Origin: Roseiarcus sp963806935
GTDB taxonomy: Bacteria > Pseudomonadota > Alphaproteobacteria > Rhizobiales > Beijerinckiaceae
NCBI GenBank assembly: GCA_963806935.1
Contig: CAWEAT010000022.1
Span: 1 to 64,000 of the forward strand
Direction: 5' to 3'
DNA length: 64,000 nt
The notes under the pieces were generated by a model, which was not told the origin of the DNA, made no database searches, and saw nothing but the letters and a program-made list of their open reading frames with translations. A program made the position numbers and the translations under genes. How positions within the stretch are numbered: the first letter of the stretch is position 1; each line of letters starts with the position of its first letter. Of the stretch, positions 41,864-51,457 are shown piece by piece.

Positions 41864-42677
41864 GAGCGCGCGCTGGACCCTCTTCGTCCGTCGCGCGGCG
41901 ATCTGCGCCGTACTGGTCATCGCGCTCGCGCCGGTGGTCTGGCTGTTCGCGATCGCCTACAAGCCGACGAGCGATATCTTCGCTTCGCCGCCGACCCTTC
42001 TCTTTTCGCCGACTTGGGACAATTTCTCGAGCGTCTTCCGCTACTTCAATCTCACCAGACTCATCGAATCGAGCCTCATCATCGCCATCGGATCGACGGC
42101 GCTGTCGCTCCTCATTGGGGTGCCGGCGGGCTACGCGCTCGCGCGCTCTACAAGTCCGCGCGCCATCTGGCTCGCCTATTTCTTCCTCATCATCCGCACC
42201 GTGCCGCCGATCGCTACGCTCATCCCCTTCTACCTTCTCATGCGCGACATCGGCCTCCTCGGCACGTGGTGGGCGGTGATCCTCCTCAACACCGCGCTCA
42301 ACAGCGCATTCGTCGTCTGGATGATGTTCTCGTTTTTCCGCGCCGCGCCGGCGAGCATAGAGGAGGCGGCGCTAACCGACGGCTGCACGGATTTCGGCGC
42401 TTTCGTCCGGATCGCGCTCCCGACCGTAGTTCCGGGCCTCATCGCGAGCGCGATCTTCTGCGTCATGTTCTCGTGGAATGATTTCCTTTATGCCATGTTC
42501 CTCACCAGGGCCGACACCAAGCCGATCTCGGTCGCCCTGCTATCCGCCTACGGCACCAAGGACATCTCATGGGGAACGCTGGGTGCGCTCGCCCATTTTT
42601 CGACCCTGCCGATCGTGGTGATGATGATCGCGCTCAACCGCTATTTCGTCCAGGGCCTCACTCAGGGCGTGAACTGA
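41856..42677 (+). CDS. CUT1 sugar ABC transporter permease (MalG/UgpE type)
   Basis: A 273-residue inner-membrane permease starting MPESARWTLF. Its EAA loop is EEAALTDGCTDFGAFVRIAL. Six helices are predicted, with the family-typical FSWNDFLYAMFLTRADTKPI near the end. It is the second channel half of the importer, followed one base later by the ATPase gene. Confidence 0.9.
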   Translation: MPESARWTLFVRRAAICAVLVIALAPVVWLFAIAYKPTSDIFASPPTLLFSPTWDNFSSVFRYFNLTRLIESSLIIAIGSTALSLLIGVPAGYALARSTSPRAIWLAYFFLIIRTVPPIATLIPFYLLMRDIGLLGTWWAVILLNTALNSAFVVWMMFSFFRAAPASIEEAALTDGCTDFGAFVRIALPTVVPGLIASAIFCVMFSWNDFLYAMFLTRADTKPISVALLSAYGTKDISWGTLGALAHFSTLPIVVMMIALNRYFVQGLTQGVN

Positions 42678-42678
42678 C

Positions 42679-43839
42679 ATGGCGGCGATCTGCTTCTCGC
42701 ACGTGAGCAAGACCTATCCGGGCGGCCATGCAGCGGTCAGCGACCTCAATCTGGAGATCGAGGACCGCGAATTCCTGGTGCTGGTTGGGCCGTCGGGATG
42801 CGGCAAGTCGACGGCGTTGCGCATGATCGCCGGCCTGGAGCCGATCACCAACGGGGTGCTCACGATCGGCGGCGTGGTCGCAAACGGCTTGTCCCCGCGC
42901 CAGCGCAACGTCGCGATGATCTTCCAGAGCTATGCGCTCTACCCACATCTCACGGTCGGCGAAAATCTCGGTTTCGCGCTGAAGGTTCGGAAGGAGACGC
43001 GCGGCGCCATCGACGCGCGGGTCGGCGAAACGGCGGCGATGCTCGAACTCAAGGCGCTGCTCGAGCGCCGGCCCGGACAGCTTTCGGGTGGACAGCGGCA
43101 GCGGGTCGCAATGGGCCGCGCGCTCGTCCGTCACCCGCGCGCGTTTCTGATGGACGAGCCACTGTCCAACCTAGACGCACGCCTGCGTGGCCAGATGCGG
43201 GTCGAGATCGCCCGCCTCCAACGTGCGGCGGGGGTGACGACGGTGTATGTGACGCACGACCAGGTCGAAGCGATGACAATGGCCGATCGCGTCGCTGTGA
43301 TGCGGGACGGGGTATTGCAGCAATTGGGCCCGCCGCGCGAACTTTACGACCGGCCGGTCAATCTGTTTGTCGCGGGATTCATTGGCGCGCCGCCGATCAA
43401 TCTCCTCCCTGGCGTGCTCCGTACGGCTGGACAGGCGATCGAACTCGAGCTTGCCGGCGCGCGCATCGCGCTTCCGCCGGAGATTGTCCGGAGGCGCCCT
43501 GGGCTCATGGCCTACCGGGACCGCGAGATCATCGTCGGCGTGCGGCCTGAGGCCGCCTGGGCGGCCGGCGAGCCGGAAGTTGCGCTTTCAGGCGTGGTGG
43601 CGTTCCAGGAAGACCTCGGCGCGAGCATGGTGACGACCGTCGAGTTGGGAGTCGCCGCGGGTCGAGACGGCGCCATCGTCGAGGACTTGAGCGAGTCCGG
43701 AGTTCCACGCGTCTCAACCCGGATGCGGATCGTCGCCCAGAGCGGCGCTCCCCGCGCGGCAGGGGAGCCGGTGCGCATCGCCCTCGACCTCGAGCGGCTG
43801 CACTTCTTCAATTCCGCGAGCAGGCTGGCGCTCGGTTAA
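42679..43839 (+). CDS. Sugar ABC transporter ATP-binding protein (MalK/UgpC type)
   Basis: A 386-residue MalK-family ATPase. Walker A is GPSGCGKST, the Q loop IFQSYALYPHLTVGENLGFA, the signature LSGGQRQRVAMGRAL, Walker B AFLMDEPLSNLDA and the switch THDQVEAMTMADR. Residues from about 240 onwards form the TOBE/OB regulatory domain that can bind inhibitors. It energises the two permeases. The stop lies 15 bases from the convergent HAD gene. Confidence 0.92.
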   Translation: MAAICFSHVSKTYPGGHAAVSDLNLEIEDREFLVLVGPSGCGKSTALRMIAGLEPITNGVLTIGGVVANGLSPRQRNVAMIFQSYALYPHLTVGENLGFALKVRKETRGAIDARVGETAAMLELKALLERRPGQLSGGQRQRVAMGRALVRHPRAFLMDEPLSNLDARLRGQMRVEIARLQRAAGVTTVYVTHDQVEAMTMADRVAVMRDGVLQQLGPPRELYDRPVNLFVAGFIGAPPINLLPGVLRTAGQAIELELAGARIALPPEIVRRRPGLMAYRDREIIVGVRPEAAWAAGEPEVALSGVVAFQEDLGASMVTTVELGVAAGRDGAIVEDLSESGVPRVSTRMRIVAQSGAPRAAGEPVRIALDLERLHFFNSASRLALG

Positions 43840-43854
43840 GGCCCAGGGGTGCGA

Positions 43855-44490
43855 TCAAGTATCGAACAATGACAGCACTTCCATCAGCTTCGCGATTGAC
43901 CGATCGGCGCCGACGATGGCGTCTCTGGCGGGCGCGTAGCCCATTACATAGAGCCCCGCCGAACGAGCCGAACGAGCGCCCGCGCCACTATCCTCGACCG
44001 CGACGATCGCGGCCGGCCGTATCGCAAGTCGGCGCGCCGCTTCTCGATACGGTTCGGGATCCGGCTTGCCCCTGGAGACGTCCTCCAAACTGATCGAGAA
44101 CGCCATCAGCCTCCGAACTCCGAGCGCGTCGAGATTGGCGTCAACGATCGAGCGACCCGAGTTCGACACGCATGCCTGGGCGACGCCCTTCGCCGCCAGC
44201 GCGCGAACCGCTTCCACCGCGCCCGGGATGGCTGAGAGCGACGGCGCGTGGGTGACATAGTAGCGTTCAATCGCCGCGATCCACGTATTTCGGTCGACTG
44301 TGTTCGGAAACCGTGGCTTGAGCGCAGTCCAGACGTCGCGCATGTGTATGCCGCGGAAGGCTTCGTCAGGAAGATCGGAGAGATCGACTCCGAACTGGGC
44401 TCCCGTCTCGATCAAGGAGCGCTGGTGCAGGCCCTCGCTGTCGATGAGCGTGCCGTCGATATCCCAGGCGACGGCGCGAAAGACGCTCAT
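43855..44490 (-). CDS. HAD-superfamily phosphatase/phosphomutase-like protein
   Basis: A 211-residue HAD hydrolase of the beta-phosphoglucomutase-like branch. The nucleophile motif is AWDIDGTLIDSEG, in which the first Asp is the nucleophile. SNSGRSIVDANLD is motif II, Lys lies in SRGKPDPEPYREAA, and VEDSGAGARSARSAGL is motif IV. The start at 44490 overlaps the FGGY stop (ATGA), so the two are co-translated. It probably acts on the sugar phosphate made by the kinase. Confidence 0.87.
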   Translation of the reverse strand: MSVFRAVAWDIDGTLIDSEGLHQRSLIETGAQFGVDLSDLPDEAFRGIHMRDVWTALKPRFPNTVDRNTWIAAIERYYVTHAPSLSAIPGAVEAVRALAAKGVAQACVSNSGRSIVDANLDALGVRRLMAFSISLEDVSRGKPDPEPYREAARRLAIRPAAIVAVEDSGAGARSARSAGLYVMGYAPARDAIVGADRSIAKLMEVLSLFDT

Positions 44491-45989
44491 GACGCCATGC
44501 GTCCCGCAAGGGCGCGGTAAATCTCGCGATAGCGGCGATAGCCGTGGCGATAGGTCTCCGCGGCCTCTGGCCGAGGCGCGATCCGGTCGGCGGGACGCAC
44601 GAAGGCGGAAATCGCAGACCAATCGGAGACGAGATTGGCGCCGATCGCCGCCGTCCAGGCGGCGCCGACGCAGGAGCCGGGGTGTCCGGCCAGCCTTTGA
44701 ACCGGTTGTTGCAAGACGTCGGCGACGATCTGCATCCAGACGCGGCTCGTAGATCCGCCGTCGGAAACAATGAAGCGCTCGGTCTTGTAGCCGATCTCGC
44801 TCATGACCTCGACATGATGCGCGATCGCATAGGCATAGGCCTCGAGCAGGGCCCTCCAGAGATGGCCGATGTCGTGCGAGAGCGTGAGCCCGTCGAAGGT
44901 CGCGCGCGCGTTCGCGTCATGGATTGGCGTCTTTTCGCCTAGAAAATAGGGTGTGATGACGAGCCCATCGCTGCCGGCAGGGCGCTGCTCCGCAAGCCGG
45001 TCTAGCCATTGATGAATCGAGACGCCCGCCTTTTCGGCAGCCTGCGTTTCGCCACCGGCGAAGTGGCGCGCGAACCAGTTGAGCGCCGAGCCGCCGGTCG
45101 ACATGCAGCCATTGGGGACAAAAAGTCCGGGCCTTAGATGGTAGTCGAGGAACAGGCGGGGGTCGGGCTTTGCGTGATCGGTTGCGGTCAGGATGTCGAC
45201 CGAGCCGCCGAACTTGAGCAGAACGTCGCCGGCGCTGACCACGCCCGCGCCGAGCGCCGAGGCGATATGGTCCGCCGCGCCGCCGATGACCCGCGTTCCG
45301 GCCTCAAGTCCGCTTTCCGCCGCGCCCCGATCCGAGACGACGCCGAGAATGTCGTGTGAGGCAACCTTGCGCGGCAGGGCCGCGCGCGGAATATGGGCGA
45401 GCGCGACCAGCGCATCGTCGATCGCCTGGGACTTGAAGTCGACGAAACCGGCTTCGAGCGCCCAATTCTGCTCGATGGCGCGCTCGCCCGTTAGGCGCCA
45501 GTTGATGTAGTCGTAGGAGCCGAAGACGGTAGCGATGCGGGCGAAGACCTGAGGTTCGTGGCGCTCGATCCATCGAAGCTTGGCGATGACGAGCTGCTGA
45601 TTGATTCCATTGCCCGCCTTGGCGAGAAAAGCCTTCTCGTCGATCTCGGTACGAAGCTCGGCGACTTCGGCGTGGCAGCGCGCGTCGCTCTGCTGAATGC
45701 TCGGACGCAACAGCCGCCCGGCAAAGTCGAGCAGCACTACCGCCGGCAGCATGCCGGTCACACCGACCGCGGCGATCTTGGCGGGCGAAACGCCGCTCGA
45801 GCGGGTGAGTTCGCGTACGATCTCGCCGACGTTTGCCCACCATTCCTCCGGATCTTCCTCGGCCCAGCCGACATGATCGGATCGCAGCGCGACAGGCCGC
45901 GAGGCGAGCGCGATCGTCTGATCCGGCGGCCGGATCAGGACCCCGATGGTCGATGTGGTGCCGATGTCGAGGCCGAGAACGCAAGCCAT
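44487..45989 (-). CDS. FGGY-family carbohydrate kinase (xylulokinase-like)
   Basis: A 500-residue sugar kinase: N-terminal phosphate loop LGLDIGTTSTIGVLI, catalytic Asp in AVGVTGMLP..QQSDARC, and C-terminal ATP-domain motifs IVSDGGSTSRVWMQIVADVL and PGSCVGAAWTAAI. Length and motifs fit xylulokinases or other FGGY kinases of pentuloses and polyols. With the adjacent HAD, BtpA and sugar importer it suggests phosphorylation of an imported ketose or polyol. Confidence 0.88.
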   Translation of the reverse strand: MACVLGLDIGTTSTIGVLIRPPDQTIALASRPVALRSDHVGWAEEDPEEWWANVGEIVRELTRSSGVSPAKIAAVGVTGMLPAVVLLDFAGRLLRPSIQQSDARCHAEVAELRTEIDEKAFLAKAGNGINQQLVIAKLRWIERHEPQVFARIATVFGSYDYINWRLTGERAIEQNWALEAGFVDFKSQAIDDALVALAHIPRAALPRKVASHDILGVVSDRGAAESGLEAGTRVIGGAADHIASALGAGVVSAGDVLLKFGGSVDILTATDHAKPDPRLFLDYHLRPGLFVPNGCMSTGGSALNWFARHFAGGETQAAEKAGVSIHQWLDRLAEQRPAGSDGLVITPYFLGEKTPIHDANARATFDGLTLSHDIGHLWRALLEAYAYAIAHHVEVMSEIGYKTERFIVSDGGSTSRVWMQIVADVLQQPVQRLAGHPGSCVGAAWTAAIGANLVSDWSAISAFVRPADRIAPRPEAAETYRHGYRRYREIYRALAGRMAS

Positions 45990-46072
45990 GAATTGTCATA
46001 CCCGCGCAAGCGGGGATCCGTGCTCGCGGCAAAAGGCAGCGGCTGCCCTCAATTCCCGCCTTCGCGGGAATG
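45990..46072. repeat. Extragenic palindromic repeat
   Basis: Two small hairpins, CCCGCGCAAGCGGG and ATTCCCGCCTTCGCGGGAAT, flank a spacer between the FGGY and BtpA genes. The GTCATACCCGC...GCGGGAATGA boundaries are typical of the multicopy REP-like elements of rhizobial genomes. Confidence 0.6.
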
Positions 46073-46093
46073 AAACGGTGCAATTATGCGCAA

Positions 46094-46894
46094 TCACCTC
46101 AGTTTCGCCACGGCGTCCATGAAGCGTTTCACCCGTTTCGCTTCGACCGGATTCCAGGTCTGGCCGTCGACCTTGAAATGGGTGCCGATCACCACGCCGT
46201 CGGCAATTGCGAGGATCTCGCCAATATTGTCGATGGTGACGCCGGTGTTGGCCAGGACTGGTACGGACCGGACGGCCTCGCGGACGCTGATCAAGTTCGC
46301 GCGGTCGACGGGCTCCCCCGTCAAGGGGCCGGAGACCAGGATCGCGTCGGCGAGCGAGGAGAAGACCGCGCTTTTCGCGCGCAGCGCGATCGGCCGCTCG
46401 TCGAGCGAATGGGCAAACTCGGCGTTGACGTTGAAGAGAAGCTTCATGTCGCCGCGGCCGAGATCGCGGCGCAGACGCAGGGCGCTCGCGGCGTCGGGCC
46501 GCCAAAGCCCCATGTCGGAAGCGAAAACGCCGGTGAAGATTTCGCGCACGAAGCTCGCTCCGGTCGCCGCGCCGATGGCGACGCTGGCGACCGGGTCCCA
46601 AAGATAATTGACGCCGAAGGGAACCTTGAGATGAGGCTTTGCGGCCTCGACCACCGCGGTCATCGCCGCCACGCCTTCCGGCGGCGCCGTGAAGAGGTAA
46701 GGGCGATCGTTCTCGTTGCCGAACATGATCGCATCGACCCCGCCGGCCTGCAAATTCTCGATATCCTTGACGACGCCTTCAATCAGCTTTGCCACGCCGC
46801 CGTCCGCGTCATAGAGCGGCGCGCCGGGCAGAGCGCCGATGTGGGCCATGGCGATGACGACTTTGGTCTTTTCGCCGAGGAAGTCGAAAACCAT
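46094..46894 (-). CDS. BtpA/SgcQ-family protein
   Basis: A 266-residue TIM-barrel of the BtpA/SgcQ family (PF03437), starting MVFDFLGEKTKVVIAMAHIG, with ALPGAPLYDADGG, GVDAIMFGNENDRPYLF and VLANTGVTIDNIGEILAIAD. BtpA stabilises photosystem I in cyanobacteria, while the SgcQ branch sits in sugar operons with unknown activity. The GNENDRP and GVNYLWDP loops resemble the substrate site of phosphosugar-binding barrels. It is read with the FGGY and HAD genes. Confidence 0.83.
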   Translation of the reverse strand: MVFDFLGEKTKVVIAMAHIGALPGAPLYDADGGVAKLIEGVVKDIENLQAGGVDAIMFGNENDRPYLFTAPPEGVAAMTAVVEAAKPHLKVPFGVNYLWDPVASVAIGAATGASFVREIFTGVFASDMGLWRPDAASALRLRRDLGRGDMKLLFNVNAEFAHSLDERPIALRAKSAVFSSLADAILVSGPLTGEPVDRANLISVREAVRSVPVLANTGVTIDNIGEILAIADGVVIGTHFKVDGQTWNPVEAKRVKRFMDAVAKLR

Positions 46895-46976
46895 GGATTG
46901 CGTCCCCAAGCGGCAAGGCCGCACGACGGCCGGCGTCTATTGCGCGAAGCGCGGAAACTAACGTCGAGATCGACTT

Positions 46977-47019
46977 TATCAAACAAAAAGCGGTTTCGCG
47001 GCTTTCGATTTTGTTGATA
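46977..47019. promoter_or_regulatory. Inverted repeat in the divergent BtpA/SDR promoter
   Basis: TATCAAACAAAA (46977-46988) is mirrored by TTTTGTTGATA (47009-47019) with a single bulged base. It lies between the divergent BtpA and SDR genes. The AT-rich arms in GC-rich DNA make a good candidate operator for a sugar-responsive regulator; none is encoded in the window. Confidence 0.55.
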
Positions 47020-47048
47020 TGGGTCGTCGCCCAGGCTTGGGAGGGACA

Positions 47049-47841
47049 ATGCCGGCAGCCGTTCCGCCTTATTCCGAACTCGTGGGCAAACGCGCCTTCA
47101 TCACTGGCGGCGCGCAGGGCATCGGGCGCGCGATCGCTGCTGCTCTCGCCCGACGGGGCGTCAAACCTGCAATTGCCGATATCGATCTTGCGGCTGCCGG
47201 GCGAACGGCGCACGAGATCGGCGCTGGCGCGGTTGCTGTTGAGGTCGATGTGCGCGAGCGGACATCGGTCGAGCGGGCGTTCGGGGAAACGCTTGCCCAT
47301 TTTGGCGGCTGCGACATCCTTATCGCCAACGCCGGCGTCTCGACCATGCAGACACGCGCTCGAGCTGACTGACGCCGACTGGGACTTCAACTTCGCGGTC
47401 AACGCGCGGGGCGTGTTTCTCGCCAACCAGATCGCCGCCCGGCATTTCGTCGCCCAGGGCTCAGGCTGCATCGTCAACACCGCTTCGCTCGCCGCAAAGG
47501 TCGGCGCGCCGCTGCTCGCCCATTACTCGGCGTCGAAATTCGCCGTGCTCGGCTGGACGCAGGCGCTGGCGCGCGAACTCGCCCCGCGCGGCATCCGGGT
47601 CAACGCCGTGTGCCCGGGCTTCGTCAAGACCGGCATGCAGACGCGCGAGATCGAGTGGGAGGCGCGACTGCGCGAGATTTCGGCCGAGCGCGTTGTCGAC
47701 GAGTATGTCGCCCAGACGCCGCTCGGACGCCTCGAACTGCCGGAGGACGTCGCCGACGTCGTCGTCTTCCTGTGCTCGGACCAGGCGCGGTTCATGACCG
47801 GGCAGGGGGTCAACGTCACCGGCGGCGTCTACATGACGTGA
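47049..47841 (+). CDS. Short-chain dehydrogenase/reductase (SDR), frameshifted
   Basis: Starts MPAAVPPYSELVGKRAFITG with GGAGGG upstream. The cofactor loop is TGGAQGIGRAIAAAL and NAG lies in ILIANAGVSTMQ. At about 47357 one base is missing. The next frame continues LELTDADWDFNFAVNARGVF, with the catalytic Ser in IVNTASLAA and Tyr/Lys in YSASKFAVLGWTQAL, to 47841. Rebuilt, it is a complete classical SDR of about 263 residues. Next to a sugar importer and FGGY kinase, it probably oxidises a polyol to the ketose. All catalytic residues survive, which favours a sequencing error. Confidence 0.85.
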
Positions 47842-47885
47842 CGCCAAGGAACGATCGGGGAAGACGCGATCGGAAAGCGCCTGCC

Positions 47886-49483
47886 TCAATACCCGAGCGC
47901 CGCGCCGTCCTTGCGCGGATCTGAGCCGCCGACGAGGACGCCGCGCTCGCGGTCGATCGCCGATCGCCTGGCCGCCGCCGAGCGGTCGCGCAACTTCGGT
48001 CAGCTTGTGGCCGAGCGCGGACAGGCGCTCGCGCATGGCGGGCGTCACCCGCCGTTCGACCTCGACCTCGCCCATGTATGGGCAGACTCGGGGAAACTCG
48101 AGCGCCTGCTGGATGTCCATTCCGTATTCCAGCGCGTTGGTCAGAAGCCACGTCTGGCCCATCGGCTGGTAATGCTCGCCCATCACGCCGAAGCACATCG
48201 CCGGCTCGGCCGTCCCGCGTCGCCATGCCGGGCATGATGGTGTGCGCGGGGCGCGTGTTGGGCGCGAGGCTATTGGGGTGGCCGCGTTCGAAGGAGAAGC
48301 ACAGTCCGCGGTTCTGCATCAGCACCCCGGAGCGTTCCGCGAGGATGCCGCTGCCCATGGTCTGATAGATCGAGTTGATGAGGCTGCACGCATTGCCGTC
48401 GCGATCAATGACCGAGAGCGTGACGGTGTCGCCGTTGGCTGCGAGCGCGCTTTCTCCCGGCTGAGGCAGGGAGGGAAGGGAGCCCTCGTCATCGATGAGG
48501 CGGGCGAGCGCGGCGAGATAATCGGGCGCGATCAGCCGGCCGACCGGGGTTTCGCGCCGGCGCGGGTCGGCGAGAAAGGCGTCGCGGTCGCGATAAGCGA
48601 GGCGCGCAGCCTCGATGTGGCGGTGGTGCCGGATCGCGCCTTCCGGACCGTCGGGCGCCGGACCCAGCGCTTCGAGCTGGCCCAGAATCATCAGCGCGAC
48701 GATGCCGGGGCCGTTCGGCGGGCACTGCCAGACGTCGAGGCCCCGCCAGTTGATGTGGATCGGCGCGACGAACTCGGCGCTCTTGCGGCCGTTGGCGAAA
48801 TCCTCTTCCGTCTGTGTGCCGCCCGCGCGCTTGAGCGTCGCGGCCATGTCGGCCGCGACCGGCCCGGAATAGAAGGCGTCCGCGCCGCGCGCGGCGATCG
48901 CGCGCAGCGTTCCGCCGAGCGCCTTCTGGACGAAGAGGTCGCCTTCCCGTGGCGCGCGGCCGCCGGGGAGGAAGAGCTTGTTTCCGGCGCGGCGGAGCTT
49001 CTCGACCTGCAACGACCAGTCCCACGCGACGCGCGGGTGCACCGGAAAGCCCTCTTCGGCGCAGCGGATCGCAGGCTGCAGCAATTCGTCGAAGCCCTTG
49101 GTGCCGTGGGCGTCCAGCAGCAACTGCCAGGCGGAGACGGCGCACGGAATGGTGACGGCGTGCGGCGAGACGTGGTCGCGCGCGGCGGGGCCCAGAGCCT
49201 CGATCGCGTCGATCGAGGCCGCCGCGGCCGAGTGGCCGGAGCCGTTGACCGCGACGACCTTGCCGTCGGCGGGAGCGTAGAGGCAGAAGCAGTCGCCGCC
49301 GAGTCCGGTCGACTGCGGCTCGACGACCGCGAGCATGGCGCAGGCGGCAACCGCGGCGTCGACGGCGTTGCCGCCGGCGCGCAAGACCTCGATCGCGGTC
49401 AGCGAGGCGATCGGCATCGAGGTCGCCGCCATGCCGTTTGCGGCGTAGACAGGGCTGCGTCCGTTCTGATGGAAATCCCGCAA
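47886..49483 (-). CDS. Gamma-glutamyltransferase-family protein, two frameshifts
   Basis: Coherent from MRDFHQNGRSPVYAANGMAA to about residue 420. The autoprocessing threonine is T353 in NGDTVTLSVID, where the usual TTH is TVT, a variant active site. Slips near 48226 and 47975 place the C-terminal pieces in other frames (MCFGVMGEHYQPMGQTWLLT; then IDRERGVLVGGSDPRKDGAA) with the stop at 47886. Rebuilt length is about 530 residues. No signal peptide is present, as in cytoplasmic homologues. It would cleave gamma-glutamyl or related N-acyl amide bonds. Confidence 0.83.
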
Positions 49484-49633
49484 AGGGTCGCTCCGCTTTG
49501 GCTGGCGTGAAATCGGGCCTAATATTTTCGCCTGTACCTAAGCCGGCCCGCGCGCCGCTTGGCAAGATCGGTCCACAACGGGTGCGGTTTGCATGAAACT
49601 TGCGGCGGACGCCGACGGCATGAAGAGGAAGAC

Positions 49634-51041
49634 ATGGAATTTGATCTCGTCATTCGCGGCGGAACCGTCGTGACGGCCGCCGACGTCGGCAAATGCGACA
49701 TCGGCGTCAAGGACGGCCGGATCGCCGCGCTCGCCGGCGACCTGCCGCGCGCCGCCTCCGAGATCGACGCGTCGGGACTTTTGGTCATGCCGGGCGGCAT
49801 CGACAGCCACGTGCATTTCGACCAGCCGATGGGGCCGGGGATCGTGATGGCGGACGGATTCGAGAGCGGCACCCGCAGCGCAGCGGCGGGCGGCAACACC
49901 ACCGTCATCTCATTCGCCCTCCAGCCGCGCGGGCATTCGTTGCGCCAGAGCGTCGAGGACTATCACAAGAAGGCGAAGGGTCAGAGCTACGTCGACTACG
50001 GCTTCCACCTCATCGTCACCGATCCGACGCCGGCTGTGCTGGGACAGGAGCTGCCGGCCTTGGTCAGCTCAGGCTATCCGTCGTTCAAGGTGTTCATGAC
50101 CTATGACGACCTCGTTCTGACCGACCGGCAATTGCTCGAGGTGTTCAGCGTCGCGCGCGAGCAGGGCGCCCTCGTGATGGTCCACGCGGAAGGGTACGAC
50201 CAGATCAAGTTCATGACCGACCGGCTCGAGCGCGAGGGCAAGACCCATTCCTATTATCATGCGGAATCGCGCCCCGAGCTGGTCGAGCGCGAGGCGACCC
50301 ACCGCGCAATCTCTCATGCCGAGCTGATCGGCATCCCGATCATGATCGTCCATGTGTCGGGGCGCGAGGCGATGGAGCAGATCGAATGGGCGCGCCGGCG
50401 CGGCATGAAGATCCACGCCGAGACCTGCCCGCAATATCTGGTGCTGACCGCCGACGACCTTAAAGGCCTCAACATGGATATGAGCGGGGCGAAATATGTC
50501 TGCTCGCCGCCGCCGCGCGACCGCGCCTCGCAGGATGCGATCTGGCGCGGGCTTGATCGGCGGCGTGTTCGAGACCTTCTCCTCCGACCATTGCCCGTTC
50601 CGGTTCGACGACGAGGCCGGCAAGATGCACCCAAAGGCCAGGACCTCGTTCCGCTGGGTGCCGAACGGCATTCCGGGCGTCGCCGCGCGGCTGCCGATCC
50701 TGTTCTCGGAAGGGGTCGCGAAGGGGCGCATCTCGCTCACCGAGTTCGTCGCGCTGACTTCGACCAACCACGCCAAGCTCTATGGGCTCTACCCGCGCAA
50801 GGGATCGATCATGATCGGCGGCGACGCCGACATCGTGCTGTGGGACGCCGGCAAGAAGGTGACGCTCACCCAGGACCTGATGCAGCACGGCAGCGACTAC
50901 ACGCCCTATGAGGGCATGGAAGTGACCGGCTGGCCGGTCAAGACGCTGCTGCGCGGCGAGGTCGTCGTCGATGACGGCCGGATCGTGGGCAAGCCAGGAC
51001 AAGGCCAGTTCCTGGCGCGGGAGACGACGGGGCGGGCGTGA
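49634..51041 (+). CDS. Dihydropyrimidinase/D-hydantoinase, frameshifted
   Basis: Starts MEFDLVIRGGTVVTAADVGK. Metal ligands are visible: HVH in IDSHVHFDQP, the carboxylated Lys in PSFKVFMTYDD, His in VMVHAEGYD, and His in IMIVHVSGRE. Near 50555 a one-base insertion shifts the frame. The other frame carries the last ligand Asp in FSSDHCPFRFDD and the C-terminus to 51041, for a total of about 468 residues. It opens hydantoins or dihydropyrimidines using two Zn2+. The neighbouring isochorismatase and glutamyltransferase suggest N-compound breakdown. Confidence 0.87.
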
Positions 51042-51071
51042 GCCCGCGGCGTTGCGGCCCGGGTGCCGACC

Positions 51072-51172
51072 CGGCGCAACGAAATCCAAATCGGGCGCAA
51101 CAAAATCAAAGCCCGGCGCAACAAAATCAAAGCCCGCGCAACAAATCAAAGCCCGCGCAACGAAATCAAAAT
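51072..51172 (+). repeat. Tandem repeat of about 20 bp
   Basis: About five imperfect copies of GCGCAACAAAATCAAAGCCC follow the hydantoinase stop. Lengths vary by one or two bases, and the first and last copies are diverged. There are no unique spacers, so it is not CRISPR. The rest of the gap to 51457 has no supported gene. Confidence 0.8.
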
Positions 51173-51457
51173 CGCTTTTCCCGTCAGCGATCCATATGTT
51201 TCAAAGGGTTGCGCCCGTTTCCTCATGTTGCCAGGCCCTCTTCCTCGATGAGCGCGGCGGCAATTCTCCTTTCACTCGAGGGCGACGTTTATCCGCCAGC
51301 CTCAGAACAAACAGAGAACACCAGCCGAGCCCGTTTGTCAACACATTGTCGTTGCACGCCACACCGGCGAGCTCGCAGCCTTCTTCGCGAGTCGCCGCCG
51401 CCGCGCCTCGGCCGCGCAACGGCCGGCGGGGTCAGCGACCCCGCCCTACAATCAGCA

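Noticed and set aside
46094..46894. Photosystem I assembly role for the BtpA-family gene
   Set aside because: No photosynthesis genes are visible; the neighbours are sugar kinase, HAD and transporter genes, which fits the SgcQ branch.
51072..51172. CRISPR array
   Set aside because: Repeats are directly adjacent, about 20 bp, with no unique spacers and no cas genes nearby.
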